Positions 15,840-24,372 of a stretch of 25,322 nt of DNA are shown piece by piece. This DNA is from a virus. The translations under genes and the position numbers were made by a program. Under the pieces are notes generated by a model. It was given only the letters and a program-made list of their open reading frames with translations. It did no database searches and was not told the DNA's origin. Where the stretch lies: the IMG/VR virus record IMGVR_UViG_3300010885_040835, positions 1 to 25,322 of that record; one strand, 5' to 3'. Each line of letters begins with the position of its first letter. The stretch's first letter is position 1.

Positions 15840-17368
15840 TTCTTATTATCAGGGTTACAATTAAATAACTTATTCAATTCAGCTTTTAATTTATCCTTGA
15901 TCTTTTTGATCAATTCCCTCATAAGCTTTTCATTTATCTTAGGCCAATTAGGTATCATAGCTAGTAGTTTCTTTTTGATATCTATTTCAGCCTTTACAAT
16001 TAGTCCCATAATCTTATTCTTAAACATAGCAAAATTACCTTTCTTGAAAAGATCAGGAATTGGAGGTACTTTGAAGTTTTGAATATTTAAATTTTTAAGA
16101 GCACAAATAGCACTCTTAGCAGCACTGAATATGCCAAACGGTGATGTAACAGCAAAAGCAAAGGGCATACGCGGAAATTCTGGCATTACTGTTGGTATTT
16201 TGATTGCTGAAATATTTGGAGATTTACCTACTTGAATATCTGGTTTTGCTTTAACTATAGCGCTAGCTTTAGTTAACGGTGCAGTCATCTGTTTACGATC
16301 ATCTTTTGTAAATCCTACTGCAGGGGGTACTGCATTATTGGCTGGAATAATAGCTGTCGTTGTTGTGTTGGGTTTTAATACATTATTAACTACGACAGCA
16401 CTACCCGGAGCTGTGCTATTGAGAGGCATTGCTTTTGTAGATCCAGTGTTAGTTTTTGTATTTATAGGCTGCTGAACTGGTTTTGTTTGTGCCTGAGATT
16501 GAACTGATAAAATCCGTTTTATTGTTATATCTTTGCGGGAAGCTTCTATCTGTTTACCTAAAAGATCCAATTCTAAAATTGCCCCCTCTACATTTAAAGT
16601 ATATGTAACGTCAGCTATAGTTTGTAAATTCATTTGCAGATCACCTGGATTGTAACCTGAGTAATCATTTAGATTACCATAATAGGAAACTAATTTAAAT
16701 AGATTGCCAAATTGGCTACTTAATTGTTTTGTTATATCTAAAGCATATTCTCTTGTTCTAAGATAGGAGTTAAAATCAGTTACCAAATTAGATCCGTGTG
16801 GTTCTGTAGAATTAGCTGCCTTAAATTGAACATTAACTATATTATTGCGAAACATTATAGTTGTTTGTTTACTTAGATCTATTGATATGGCCTTAGCTGT
16901 AGGCCTTATCTTATTTTTTAGGTTTGACGGATAAGCTAAAGGGGCTGGATAAAGGGTAACATTAACATCTGATACAGGTTCTACATAGTCTGTCAACATT
17001 GTTTCTGTGTTTGTCAGCATACCTATGCTGTCACTTATTGGGCTTAAAAAATTTTGTTTGCCTATAGACGGTAAAATCGCCTTTTTTACTTCATCAGCTA
17101 ATATATTATACTTTTTAACATAATATATTAAAAATTCATTATCAAAACTTGCATACTTACCATTAAGGTCTCCATAAAAGGATTTGCTGCTAGATATAAA
17201 ATCTGAATTATAAAATGATTTGTCGTATGCAAAATATGCATTTAATTGAGTTTTAAAATCAGATACTAAATCCAAATAGGTAGAGTATTTTTGCAAATAC
17301 CCTATATTATTAGCAAAGGAAACCTCCACTAATTGAGGATTTATAGTTTTAGATAAAGTACTAGACAT
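15836..17368 (-). CDS. Unidentified baseplate-region protein with Pro/Thr linker
   Basis: This 510-residue protein is not recognised. Residues 1-285 look like a mixed alpha/beta domain with many Tyr and Asn. Residues about 290-405 form a low-complexity Pro/Thr/Asn/Ala linker (for example NVLKPNTTTTAIIPANNAVP). The last 100 residues are basic amphipathic helices with many Lys. Residues 412-434 (GIFSAAKSAICALKNLNIQN and following) resemble residues 101-120 of the gp48-like protein at 19292-20611. The ATG overlaps the hub stop (TAATG). Following the hub, it stands where a spike or hub partner might be expected, but no OB-fold or lysozyme is visible. A hub or tube-tip accessory is inference. Confidence 0.6.
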   Translation of the reverse strand: MSSTLSKTINPQLVEVSFANNIGYLQKYSTYLDLVSDFKTQLNAYFAYDKSFYNSDFISSSKSFYGDLNGKYASFDNEFLIYYVKKYNILADEVKKAILPSIGKQNFLSPISDSIGMLTNTETMLTDYVEPVSDVNVTLYPAPLAYPSNLKNKIRPTAKAISIDLSKQTTIMFRNNIVNVQFKAANSTEPHGSNLVTDFNSYLRTREYALDITKQLSSQFGNLFKLVSYYGNLNDYSGYNPGDLQMNLQTIADVTYTLNVEGAILELDLLGKQIEASRKDITIKRILSVQSQAQTKPVQQPINTKTNTGSTKAMPLNSTAPGSAVVVNNVLKPNTTTTAIIPANNAVPPAVGFTKDDRKQMTAPLTKASAIVKAKPDIQVGKSPNISAIKIPTVMPEFPRMPFAFAVTSPFGIFSAAKSAICALKNLNIQNFKVPPIPDLFKKGNFAMFKNKIMGLIVKAEIDIKKKLLAMIPNWPKINEKLMRELIKKIKDKLKAELNKLFNCNPDNKN

Positions 17369-18930
17369 TACAAATAATTACCTGTTTGATCACCATCATC
17401 TTTATAGTTGTAGGTTTTAACACATATTAGATCATTATAGTATGTGTTACCCATAAATGTATGTCTCACTTCTACAATGAGATATATACCAAGCAACTTA
17501 TCATCAAACGGGCAGTCAGTTAAACTGCCATTGCGATCTAAGCTAATAAAATACCCGGCTTGACGATAGGTAGCACCTGTTACGCGAATTGATAATGTTT
17601 TATTAAGAAAGACAGCGTCTTTTAATGTATCACTTCTACCTACACCTAAACGTTGCTCCGGGGATGTATCAGATGTGGAAAATACATTATCAACATTCTG
17701 TCTTGAACTGCGCAATTTATTACTTACTATATTAGATATTGGTTTATCGTTTGCCCCCTTCATGTTTTTTACATAGCAATCATGATATGTCTTTAACATG
17801 TTATCAAAATCATTATTCTCAGAATCTACATAAAAAGCCTTTTCACTATTACGATGTGTATGTATTATTTTTGATACGATATTTTGTTGGGTGTGTATTC
17901 CAGCAGGTGGTAAAAATGTAAAATTTTCTACTGTGTTATTGTCTCCAAAATAAAGGGATATTTTAGGAGAACGAGTAACCGTTACTTGTAAACTAGAAGG
18001 CGTTTCTGCATCTCCGGATCCACCCAATAAAAACCGTTCTAAATAATACGGCCCGCCAGCATCATTATTTTTGTCTTTTATATAAGCCCTGTCAAACATT
18101 TGCTTTAAGCTCAACAAAGACCATAGTTTAGGGTATCGTTCTATTTTTAAAAAACATTTATCATAATTATTAGAAGAAATACTAACATGCCGTTCTAATA
18201 GATACCTCAAACTATCTTCAGCTTTATAATCTGCAGGTGCTGTAAAAAATATATCTGTAGCACCCGCATCAAAATCTGAAAATTTAGTAGTAAATCCCTC
18301 TTGTGTGGGTAGTGTCTTTTTAATTAATTCTTGAATAGCTACACCTGTTTTAACAGCTCTTTCTGCATTAGAGGAATTCTGTTTAGAATTTTTAGCTATA
18401 TTGGCTGTAGAAAACTCTACATTTCTTTCAGATAATATTTGTTGATATAAATCTCTAAAATACAGCTTTCTTAATTTAGTATTAGACTCTTCCAGCATGG
18501 TATCCTCTATATCATAAATTACGTATTCATAATTAAGAGTAAACATATATTTGATCTTATCATCAGTTACACTCGATGCATTGTTTGGGTTTAATTGTGG
18601 TGTAATTTCTATTCTTAATATATCTCTAGCGTCTCCTCTGAAACTATATGCTTTATTTGCGTTTAATGCTTGATTCGGATCTGCAGAATTAGGTGTAACA
18701 GCGGGTCTTTCTAAAACGTCATAACTGTTATCATATACCATATAACCATCAGAAGCATATTGATTGATAGCATCATAAATGGTTAAGTCTTTTATGGCTT
18801 CATGGCGAAATACAAAAAATTTACCTTCAGGGTTTATCAATATGACATTAAAATCATATTGGGTTTGATTTATGATTACATTTGATAGAGCACCAGATTG
18901 TCCATCTGCAATTGTTAATGGTGTATTCAT
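17368..18930 (-). CDS. Baseplate hub protein (gp27/gpD-like)
   Basis: At 520 residues it is longer than T4 gp27 (391). The last 75 residues (446-520) show the hub-domain pattern: LSIRVTGATYRQAGYFISL, then LLGIYLIVEVRHTF, then YYNDLICVKTYNY. In gp27 and late-control D proteins these strands form the tube-like ring at the centre of the baseplate that holds the spike. The N-terminal half is mixed and contains FFVFRHEAIKDLTIYDA near residue 38. The ATG overlaps the stop of the gp53-like gene (ATGA) and the stop overlaps the next start (TAATG), so translation is coupled. The N-terminal assignment is weak. Confidence 0.6.
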   Translation of the reverse strand: MNTPLTIADGQSGALSNVIINQTQYDFNVILINPEGKFFVFRHEAIKDLTIYDAINQYASDGYMVYDNSYDVLERPAVTPNSADPNQALNANKAYSFRGDARDILRIEITPQLNPNNASSVTDDKIKYMFTLNYEYVIYDIEDTMLEESNTKLRKLYFRDLYQQILSERNVEFSTANIAKNSKQNSSNAERAVKTGVAIQELIKKTLPTQEGFTTKFSDFDAGATDIFFTAPADYKAEDSLRYLLERHVSISSNNYDKCFLKIERYPKLWSLLSLKQMFDRAYIKDKNNDAGGPYYLERFLLGGSGDAETPSSLQVTVTRSPKISLYFGDNNTVENFTFLPPAGIHTQQNIVSKIIHTHRNSEKAFYVDSENNDFDNMLKTYHDCYVKNMKGANDKPISNIVSNKLRSSRQNVDNVFSTSDTSPEQRLGVGRSDTLKDAVFLNKTLSIRVTGATYRQAGYFISLDRNGSLTDCPFDDKLLGIYLIVEVRHTFMGNTYYNDLICVKTYNYKDDGDQTGNYL

Positions 18931-19289
18931 TGCACAATTTGGGTTAATTGGCTTATCACCGACCGCACATATTGGGGTTTAAGTATTTTTATGGATCCAC
19001 TACTAGGTAACTGTAAAGGATTTTTTATACCGTTTACTATAGCTATTAACCACCACAGGTCTATAGAACCATAAGCCCCATAACTAATAACCGTCCAAGG
19101 CGTTTTTTCATTTAATACTACATTATAAAAAATATTACTATCTAGATTATTTGATACAGATACGGTAGATAGTATGTTATAAAAATATTGATTGCCGCCG
19201 GTTTTATAAAGCTTAAAAATATTTTCATACCTAAACTCATTTAGCGTTGGCAAATCTACTATATCTTTTTGAAATGTTCCTAAATCCAT
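18927..19289 (-). CDS. 53: Baseplate wedge protein gp53-like
   Basis: This 120-residue protein is shorter than T4 gp53 (196). Its C-terminal half has the family pattern TPWTVISYGAYGSIDLWWLI (63-82) followed by AIVNGIKNPLQLPSSGSIKI, a LysM-like arrangement in which Tyr-Gly and Trp-Trp precede an Asn and a Pro-containing turn. In T4, gp53 clamps neighbouring wedges together. It is the only gene here with a clear Shine-Dalgarno sequence, GGAGG at 19296-19300 with 6-nt spacing, but that sequence also encodes the terminal Gly-Gly of the preceding protein. Its end overlaps the hub start. Confidence 0.75.
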   Translation of the reverse strand: MDLGTFQKDIVDLPTLNEFRYENIFKLYKTGGNQYFYNILSTVSVSNNLDSNIFYNVVLNEKTPWTVISYGAYGSIDLWWLIAIVNGIKNPLQLPSSGSIKILKPQYVRSVISQLTQIVQ

Positions 19290-19291
19290 AC

Positions 19292-20611
19292 TTAACCTCC
19301 AAATAAATTTTTCTGGGCTTGACCAATAGTATTACTAATATTGGTTTGCAGATTAGAAAAGGCAGCAATACCACCAACCATAGCATCCCTCTCTGCAGCA
19401 GTCATTACTACAATATTGTTATTTTTAAAAACCGTAGAATACATGAAGTTTTTAGAATCTCCTACTAAAGATGTAATATCTAAACTAATTTGATATGCTT
19501 CCGGCACTATGGTTTCTAGCCCTTGTGTTCCATTTTGTCCAGTAGCAGATGGTATAGGCAGTGTCATTGTACGCCGTGAGCCTTTAAATTCCACCCTTAT
19601 GTTAGATATATAACTTAACGGCATATATTTCAATCCAGGTATCTCTACTTCATAAATTGGTGGTGGGTTGACAATATTACGATCTACGCGTTGAGCCCGA
19701 TTCTGGTAAAGCAATAGAAAAACGAATTGCCAATTGCGTATAACATCATCAAATGTGGCATTACCTGTATTAATTAAAGGGAATGAAATAGATAAGGTTT
19801 CTCCACCTTTAGAAAATTCATAAAATTTAGATTTTTCCTGATAACTACCTACAGATAACATAGTAACAGCTTTCCGTGCAAATTCCGAAAACCCTTCTAT
19901 CAATTTGGAGGCTCCTTCTACCAGAAAAGACCCGCCCGAATCACCGTCACCAGTACCCCAACCATTAGTTGTGGTTTGATATGAGTTAGACATAAAGGGT
20001 AAAAAGTATACCCACCCAGTTGGTTGAGTAATATACAATCCTTTATAATAGCTCAACCACGGATCTGTCAAAAAGGAAGTATCATCTGTAGCGGATGCAG
20101 CCACTTCATTTATTTTTTTAGTAACCGTATCCATCAATGAAGGGTTATTATTAGGAACATCTGTAGATTTTAAATTGTTTTTATCATTATTTGATCCTAA
20201 CAATTCGGATAATGATGTCCCCACTGCTGGAGATATTTGAGTCGCTGAACTAACATTAAAATTACCAATTTTTAAAGCATTCAGAACTGATTTAGCACTA
20301 TCAAAAATACCACCAGTAGAATACAAAGCTTGGGCAACAAAGGAACTTGTTTTTACCTTACGTTCTTTTAGTATTATATAAGGAACCTCTTCTCGACCCG
20401 TTCCGTCTCTACCCCTCACCTTAGAATTTGTCCAATAAAAATCTTTAACTATGTTTACAGGTGTAAATACAGAACCGCCGCCGCCCTTATTATAGGCTAA
20501 GGTGTTTGTACTAGCCATGGAATTTAATACAGATGTGGTTGTACCTACAGGTACTAAACTAGGTACCGGGTTACCTACTTCTGTTAGAAATTGCCATATA
20601 TAATTAGCCAT
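19292..20611 (-). CDS. Baseplate tail-tube protein, gp48/gp54-like
   Basis: This 439-residue protein has a low-complexity N-terminus with a GGGGS stretch near 43-47 and a middle linker. The C-terminal region includes YMPLSYISNIRVEFKGSRRT and then IVPEAYQISLDITSLVGDS, the pattern of the strands seen in T4 gp48/gp54 tube-cap proteins (tail-tube fold). These proteins cap the hub and nucleate tube polymerisation. Residues 100-120 share a GIFxxAKSxxxALK motif with the protein at 15836-17368. It directly follows the tape measure gene, matching the T4 order 29-48-54. TAAATA lies 5 nt before the ATG. Which of gp48 or gp54 it represents is uncertain. Confidence 0.6.
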   Translation of the reverse strand: MANYIWQFLTEVGNPVPSLVPVGTTTSVLNSMASTNTLAYNKGGGGSVFTPVNIVKDFYWTNSKVRGRDGTGREEVPYIILKERKVKTSSFVAQALYSTGGIFDSAKSVLNALKIGNFNVSSATQISPAVGTSLSELLGSNNDKNNLKSTDVPNNNPSLMDTVTKKINEVAASATDDTSFLTDPWLSYYKGLYITQPTGWVYFLPFMSNSYQTTTNGWGTGDGDSGGSFLVEGASKLIEGFSEFARKAVTMLSVGSYQEKSKFYEFSKGGETLSISFPLINTGNATFDDVIRNWQFVFLLLYQNRAQRVDRNIVNPPPIYEVEIPGLKYMPLSYISNIRVEFKGSRRTMTLPIPSATGQNGTQGLETIVPEAYQISLDITSLVGDSKNFMYSTVFKNNNIVVMTAAERDAMVGGIAAFSNLQTNISNTIGQAQKNLFGG

Positions 20612-20616
20612 AAAAA

Positions 20617-20622
20617 TATTTA
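20617..20622 (-). promoter_or_regulatory. TAAATA element before the gp48-like gene
   Basis: On the minus strand TAAATA ends 5 nt before the ATG at 20611; its TAA is the stop codon of the tape measure gene. Confidence 0.4.
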
Positions 20623-22671
20623 CGTAGTAGCTACTGTGGTCCTGAACGCAGATGCCCTAGATCCTTCTCCTGGAGTAAAAGTGGTATTACGTGGTTGGTT
20701 TAGTACGATATTGTTATTATCTCTTGTATCAGCTTCACTTATTAATTTGGCAATAGATGATAATAAAGTATTAGCACTTACAGCGGCATTTACCTGGTTA
20801 TCTATACTACCCTTGATAGATTTTAATACAGCTACTACATCTTCTTTAGGTGTATTTGTAGGTGCTCCGCCAACTGCTGGTGCGGTTTTACTGGTTTGTG
20901 TTACGGATGTTGCTACCTTTATAGTCTCTACGGGTAATTGATTTATTGCATTTGCAACCTCTTTAAGATTAGTGCCTATAGCTTTTCCTAAACCATCAGC
21001 ACCTAAGGCTTTTAAAGATTCGGCTAATAATTTGATAGCGTTGGCAGTTTCTGTCAATCCATCTTTTAATTCTACAAATCGTTGTAATTGCTTTACAGGA
21101 TCTGCAGAAAATAGACTTAAAAAACCTTTTACTAGACCACCACCACCCAAAGCAGCTAAAGCTAAAGCTACAGCAGTAATACCACCTGCAACAAGTCCTA
21201 AATCCGTTGCAGATACACTAGCTAGATCTTTAACTGACTGAACTACCGATTGAATAAAGGTAGAAATCTTACCGGGCATGGTTTCAAAGAAATTAGTAAT
21301 ATCCTTTAAAACTGTCTGTATAGTAGATAAAGCATTTTCCATGAGTGTAAATCCTTTATCTATTAATAATTTTATTGTACCTATTACACCAGATATTGCT
21401 CTATCAAACAATTGTATAACAGGCACTACTATATTTTGTATGGTAGTACTTAAAGAAATTATAACATCCGCAACACTTTGTATTATTTTTTGTAACCCGT
21501 GAAAGGCTTGTGTTAAAATATTTTCTATATTATTACCCAATGCTATAATCATAGTGGCTAAACTTTCTATTATTTTTTGTAAATTCTCAAATAATGAAAT
21601 TAGTGCATCTCGTAAACCTAAAATTAATGGATTTAATCCTTTATCTATCAGAATGATAAGAGCATCTTTCAATGCAGTAATGCCTATTGTTAAATATTGT
21701 AACCACTTAGAAGCTAGATCCTTAATTAAATCTATGATGGGTGCCAAAAATTCCTTGATAATAGGTAACTTATCTATTAGATATTTTGCAAAATCTATAA
21801 TTTCATGAATTGTTGTTTTAGCAAATTCTATTAATGTATCAAAAAATGGTTTGATGGCCGCTAATATGGGTGGAATCTGAGCTAGTAAGGAGGGTATAGT
21901 TTTAATGAAATCAGAAATAATTTGCTGTATCATTTGCGTGATCGGTTTTAAAATTTCTGATACACCACCTGCAATTGCTTTTACAATTGCAGGAATTTGT
22001 TTCATTATATCTCCGATACCTGCTAACACACTTTGTATAGCTATGCCAACACCCTTAATAATATTAGGTAAAGCATCTAAGACATGCTTTAATACATTAA
22101 TATAAAAGTCTGTAATGGTATGGATAAATTTTAAAAATCCTTCTCCGCCTAAAATATCATTTATGAATTGTGCAAATGCTGGCAATAAATCCTTTATAAA
22201 TTTACTAAATTCTGGTAGAGCATTTTTTATAAATTCATAAATCTGAGGTAAAGCTGGGGCTATAATTTTTATAGCACCTGCTATGCCAAGAGCGGTCAAA
22301 GCAATACCACCACCGATACCAAGGGCTAATAAAGCTGCATAAGGACCACCAGATTTAGCAGCAGTACCAAAAGCAGTACCGACGAAATCTCCAATAGCCC
22401 CACCAGCCTGCTTTAAAAGACCACCAGATTTATCCTCTTCTTTAGATTCCTTTTCTCTTTTTTTACCGCCAGTTCCATTGAGAGCATCAGCTAGTTTTTC
22501 TAAAGCAACATCCTTTATATCATCTATACGGACTTTAACTAAATCCTTAGTTGTTTTTTTCTTGTCCTTCTTATCAGTTTGTTCGCCTAGAAAAATAGCA
22601 TCTAAATTCTCACGCATGAGAGTTAGCTGTTCTAGTATACCCGTTAATTGAGGGTTTATAGGGTCTGCCAC
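20620..22671 (-). CDS. Tail tape measure protein
   Basis: This 683-residue, almost entirely helical protein has a charged N-terminus (30-80, Lys/Glu/Asp-rich), a Gly/Ala-rich hydrophobic segment at about 109-140, long amphipathic heptad-like repeats through about 480, and a second hydrophobic segment at about 489-516 (AGGITAVALALAALGGGG). This architecture is typical of tape measure proteins, which set tail length and are thought to enter the host membrane. At about 0.15 nm per residue of helix the tail would be near 100 nm, close to T4 (gp29, 590 residues). Near-repeats LQKIIESLATMIIALGNNIE and LQKIIQSVADVIISLSTTIQ lie 29 residues apart. The start is GTG, 5 nt after TAAATA. It follows the gp26/51-like genes, as in T4. 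Confidence 0.85.
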   Translation of the reverse strand: MADPINPQLTGILEQLTLMRENLDAIFLGEQTDKKDKKKTTKDLVKVRIDDIKDVALEKLADALNGTGGKKREKESKEEDKSGGLLKQAGGAIGDFVGTAFGTAAKSGGPYAALLALGIGGGIALTALGIAGAIKIIAPALPQIYEFIKNALPEFSKFIKDLLPAFAQFINDILGGEGFLKFIHTITDFYINVLKHVLDALPNIIKGVGIAIQSVLAGIGDIMKQIPAIVKAIAGGVSEILKPITQMIQQIISDFIKTIPSLLAQIPPILAAIKPFFDTLIEFAKTTIHEIIDFAKYLIDKLPIIKEFLAPIIDLIKDLASKWLQYLTIGITALKDALIILIDKGLNPLILGLRDALISLFENLQKIIESLATMIIALGNNIENILTQAFHGLQKIIQSVADVIISLSTTIQNIVVPVIQLFDRAISGVIGTIKLLIDKGFTLMENALSTIQTVLKDITNFFETMPGKISTFIQSVVQSVKDLASVSATDLGLVAGGITAVALALAALGGGGLVKGFLSLFSADPVKQLQRFVELKDGLTETANAIKLLAESLKALGADGLGKAIGTNLKEVANAINQLPVETIKVATSVTQTSKTAPAVGGAPTNTPKEDVVAVLKSIKGSIDNQVNAAVSANTLLSSIAKLISEADTRDNNNIVLNQPRNTTFTPGEGSRASAFRTTVATT

Positions 22672-22676
22672 ATAAT

Positions 22677-22682
22677 TATTTA
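22677..22682 (-). promoter_or_regulatory. TAAATA element before the tape measure gene
   Basis: On the minus strand TAAATA ends 5 nt before the GTG at 22671 and lies downstream of the previous stop codon (22687-22689), so it is not a stop-codon by-product. The exact position supports the GTG start. Confidence 0.5.
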
Positions 22683-22686
22683 ATCA

Positions 22687-23469
22687 TTAATCCGTTTTAT
22701 TAAAGAATACTGGATCAATGACAATAGTCATATCGCCTACGGAAAGGTAGGGCTTTTCTAGATTTCTGATGGCTTTAATGTAATCTATTACTGAATTGTT
22801 AATGGTTAATGGAAGATTTTCAAAAATACTTGCCTTTTCCTTTAAAGGCAAGACAGTTAAATCAATTACCACAGGTTCACCATTAAAAACGTATTTAATA
22901 TTCTTTATGAATTTAAGTATTTCAAATATATAAATTTCACCAACAGCATCTTTTAAATTTTCTTCCTTTTTATCCAGCATAATAGCGGATATTATACCCC
23001 TAGATTCAGCGGCTATAGTAGATTCATATGCTAGTGTAGGTATACTGCATTCAACCGTAATAGGACCCGCAGCAATGGTCTTACTGGCTAAATCCGCTGG
23101 GATAGGGGTTTCTTTGATGCCTTTAAGATGTTCTAAAAGATCAAATTCTATAAAGGTGTCTTCTTTTTTAAGATAACTTTTACCCTTAAAAAAGCATTGT
23201 TTAAAGTATAATGCTATAATAGCCTTATCAATTATGGTAAATGGGATCTTCTCCTTACATGTCTCCGTTATAATACGATTAAACGTCTCTATAAATTGGA
23301 ATATGCTGGTCTTAGTATCAAATGCACTCTTTAGTATGTCCTTTTGCTGCTTAATAGTTAAAGCTGAAAACATTACAGCCTTACCAATACTGGGTACATA
23401 TATAGGCTGACTTTCAGATGTGTTGAATTTATCAAGAGATACTAATAATTGGGCTACTTCCGGTTTCAT
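22687..23469 (-). CDS. Baseplate hub assembly protein, gp26/gp51-like
   Basis: This 260-residue protein has an N-terminus (IYVPSIGKAVMFSALTIKQQ, 23-42, then KDILKSA) and a segment FTIIDKAIIALYFKQCFFKG (77-96) that fit the pattern of T4 baseplate assembly proteins: a short proline-rich strand, a helix with an xxxKxxL core, and a D-x-x-x-x-x-L-x-x-R/K helix. It appears distantly related to the next upstream gene product (23486-24349). T4 gp26 and gp51 are needed for hub assembly. The position just before the tape measure agrees with T4 order (26-51-27-28-29) but would also suit a tail assembly chaperone. A TAAGTA element lies 6 nt before the ATG. Confidence 0.55.
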   Translation of the reverse strand: MKPEVAQLLVSLDKFNTSESQPIYVPSIGKAVMFSALTIKQQKDILKSAFDTKTSIFQFIETFNRIITETCKEKIPFTIIDKAIIALYFKQCFFKGKSYLKKEDTFIEFDLLEHLKGIKETPIPADLASKTIAAGPITVECSIPTLAYESTIAAESRGIISAIMLDKKEENLKDAVGEIYIFEILKFIKNIKYVFNGEPVVIDLTVLPLKEKASIFENLPLTINNSVIDYIKAIRNLEKPYLSVGDMTIVIDPVFFNKTD

Positions 23470-23475
23470 ATAATA

Positions 23476-23481
23476 TACTTA
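23476..23481 (-). promoter_or_regulatory. Variant late-promoter-like element TAAGTA
   Basis: On the minus strand TAAGTA (CTAAGTA with the preceding base) ends 6 nt before the ATG at 23469, after the upstream stop codon. Confidence 0.4.
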
Positions 23482-23485
23482 GAGT

Positions 23486-24349
23486 TTACTTTAAAGAGTC
23501 AACCACGGAACTCATTGGGTTTTTAGGTGTTTTTGTGGCTTCCTGTAATTCCTTATTATCCTGACCCAAGCGGCTATAGAAGATTTGCATTTCCGCTGGG
23601 TTTAATAACATAATATCAGACCAAGAAAAATTAGCCTTAGATATTAGGGTGTAGGCTATGTCATATATTGACTTTAAATCATCTGATAAGAGTATTTTTA
23701 ATAGTTGTATTAGAGATTCATCATTGAGAGACAACCTGACATTATCTTCTGTGGTTTTAAATAAAATTATCTGTTGTGCTTCTTGATCTAATTTTAAGAT
23801 AGCTGATTGCATAGGCTTTAAAATTTCCGATGGTAAATGATCTGCAATGTGTTCTTTTTCTTCCAATGAAAGACTAGCAAAATCTACTCTTCCAGCTTCA
23901 CTGGTTGTTATATGTGTTAAACAATTTAAAAATGGATCTATGCCTTCTATATGAAAATTCTTAGGATATCCAATTTCTATTTCCAATTCATTAGTCTTTA
24001 TAATTTTAGGAGGAGAAAGTTGTACAGATAAAAGAACCGAAACTATATCATCTATAGAAACCTTTATGCGTTTATTACTACTGGTTAATAATAGATAAAT
24101 ATCAGATCCTAAAATTATAGAACGCAGAGTAAGAAGCGCCGTGAATTTATCAATTACATTAAGCTTAGAATAATCATTTAAAATTAATTTTTCTAAGAGA
24201 TAACTAACATAATAATCAATATGCTTAGAATTATTATTCTTTAAAAACTTTAATAATGAAATATACTCACCCACTGTCATCTCTCTAATTGATATCGGAT
24301 TTTTTAACGACAATACAGGACAAGAAAAAAAGAATTCTCCTTTATACAT
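23486..24349 (-). CDS. Baseplate hub assembly protein, gp26/gp51-like
   Basis: This 287-residue cytoplasmic, helical protein contains MTVGEYISLLKFLKNN (24-39) and LNVIDKFTALLTLRSIILGS (63-82), the pattern of T4 gp26/gp51-type baseplate proteins in which a conserved D-x-x-x-x-L-x-x-R-x-x-x-x-G segment follows a helical bundle. The equivalent segment in the next gene (77-96) suggests an old duplication. The C-terminal half (160-287) is helical and charged and may be a separate domain. The ATG at 24349 lies 23 nt after the previous stop, with neither a Shine-Dalgarno nor a TAAATA sequence. Function is inferred from pattern and gene order. Confidence 0.55.
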   Translation of the reverse strand: MYKGEFFFSCPVLSLKNPISIREMTVGEYISLLKFLKNNNSKHIDYYVSYLLEKLILNDYSKLNVIDKFTALLTLRSIILGSDIYLLLTSSNKRIKVSIDDIVSVLLSVQLSPPKIIKTNELEIEIGYPKNFHIEGIDPFLNCLTHITTSEAGRVDFASLSLEEKEHIADHLPSEILKPMQSAILKLDQEAQQIILFKTTEDNVRLSLNDESLIQLLKILLSDDLKSIYDIAYTLISKANFSWSDIMLLNPAEMQIFYSRLGQDNKELQEATKTPKNPMSSVVDSLK

Positions 24350-24372
24350 ACTAATAAAGTATAATGGTAATT

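Noticed and set aside
19296-19300. GGAGG as evidence of general Shine-Dalgarno use
   Set aside because: It is the only strong match in the window and also encodes the terminal Gly-Gly codons of the upstream protein, so coincidence is likely.
20591-20941. 116-codon open frame on the plus strand, and several shorter ones up to 22105
   Set aside because: These are antisense to the tape measure protein, whose helical repeat composition leaves the opposite strand free of stops. They have no upstream element or recognisable domain.
21968-21993. Perfect 10-bp inverted repeat (CCTGCAATTG...) with 6-nt loop
   Set aside because: It lies deep inside the tape measure gene and arises from repeated Ala-Ile codons around the self-complementary CAATTG. 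No T-tract or gene boundary is near.
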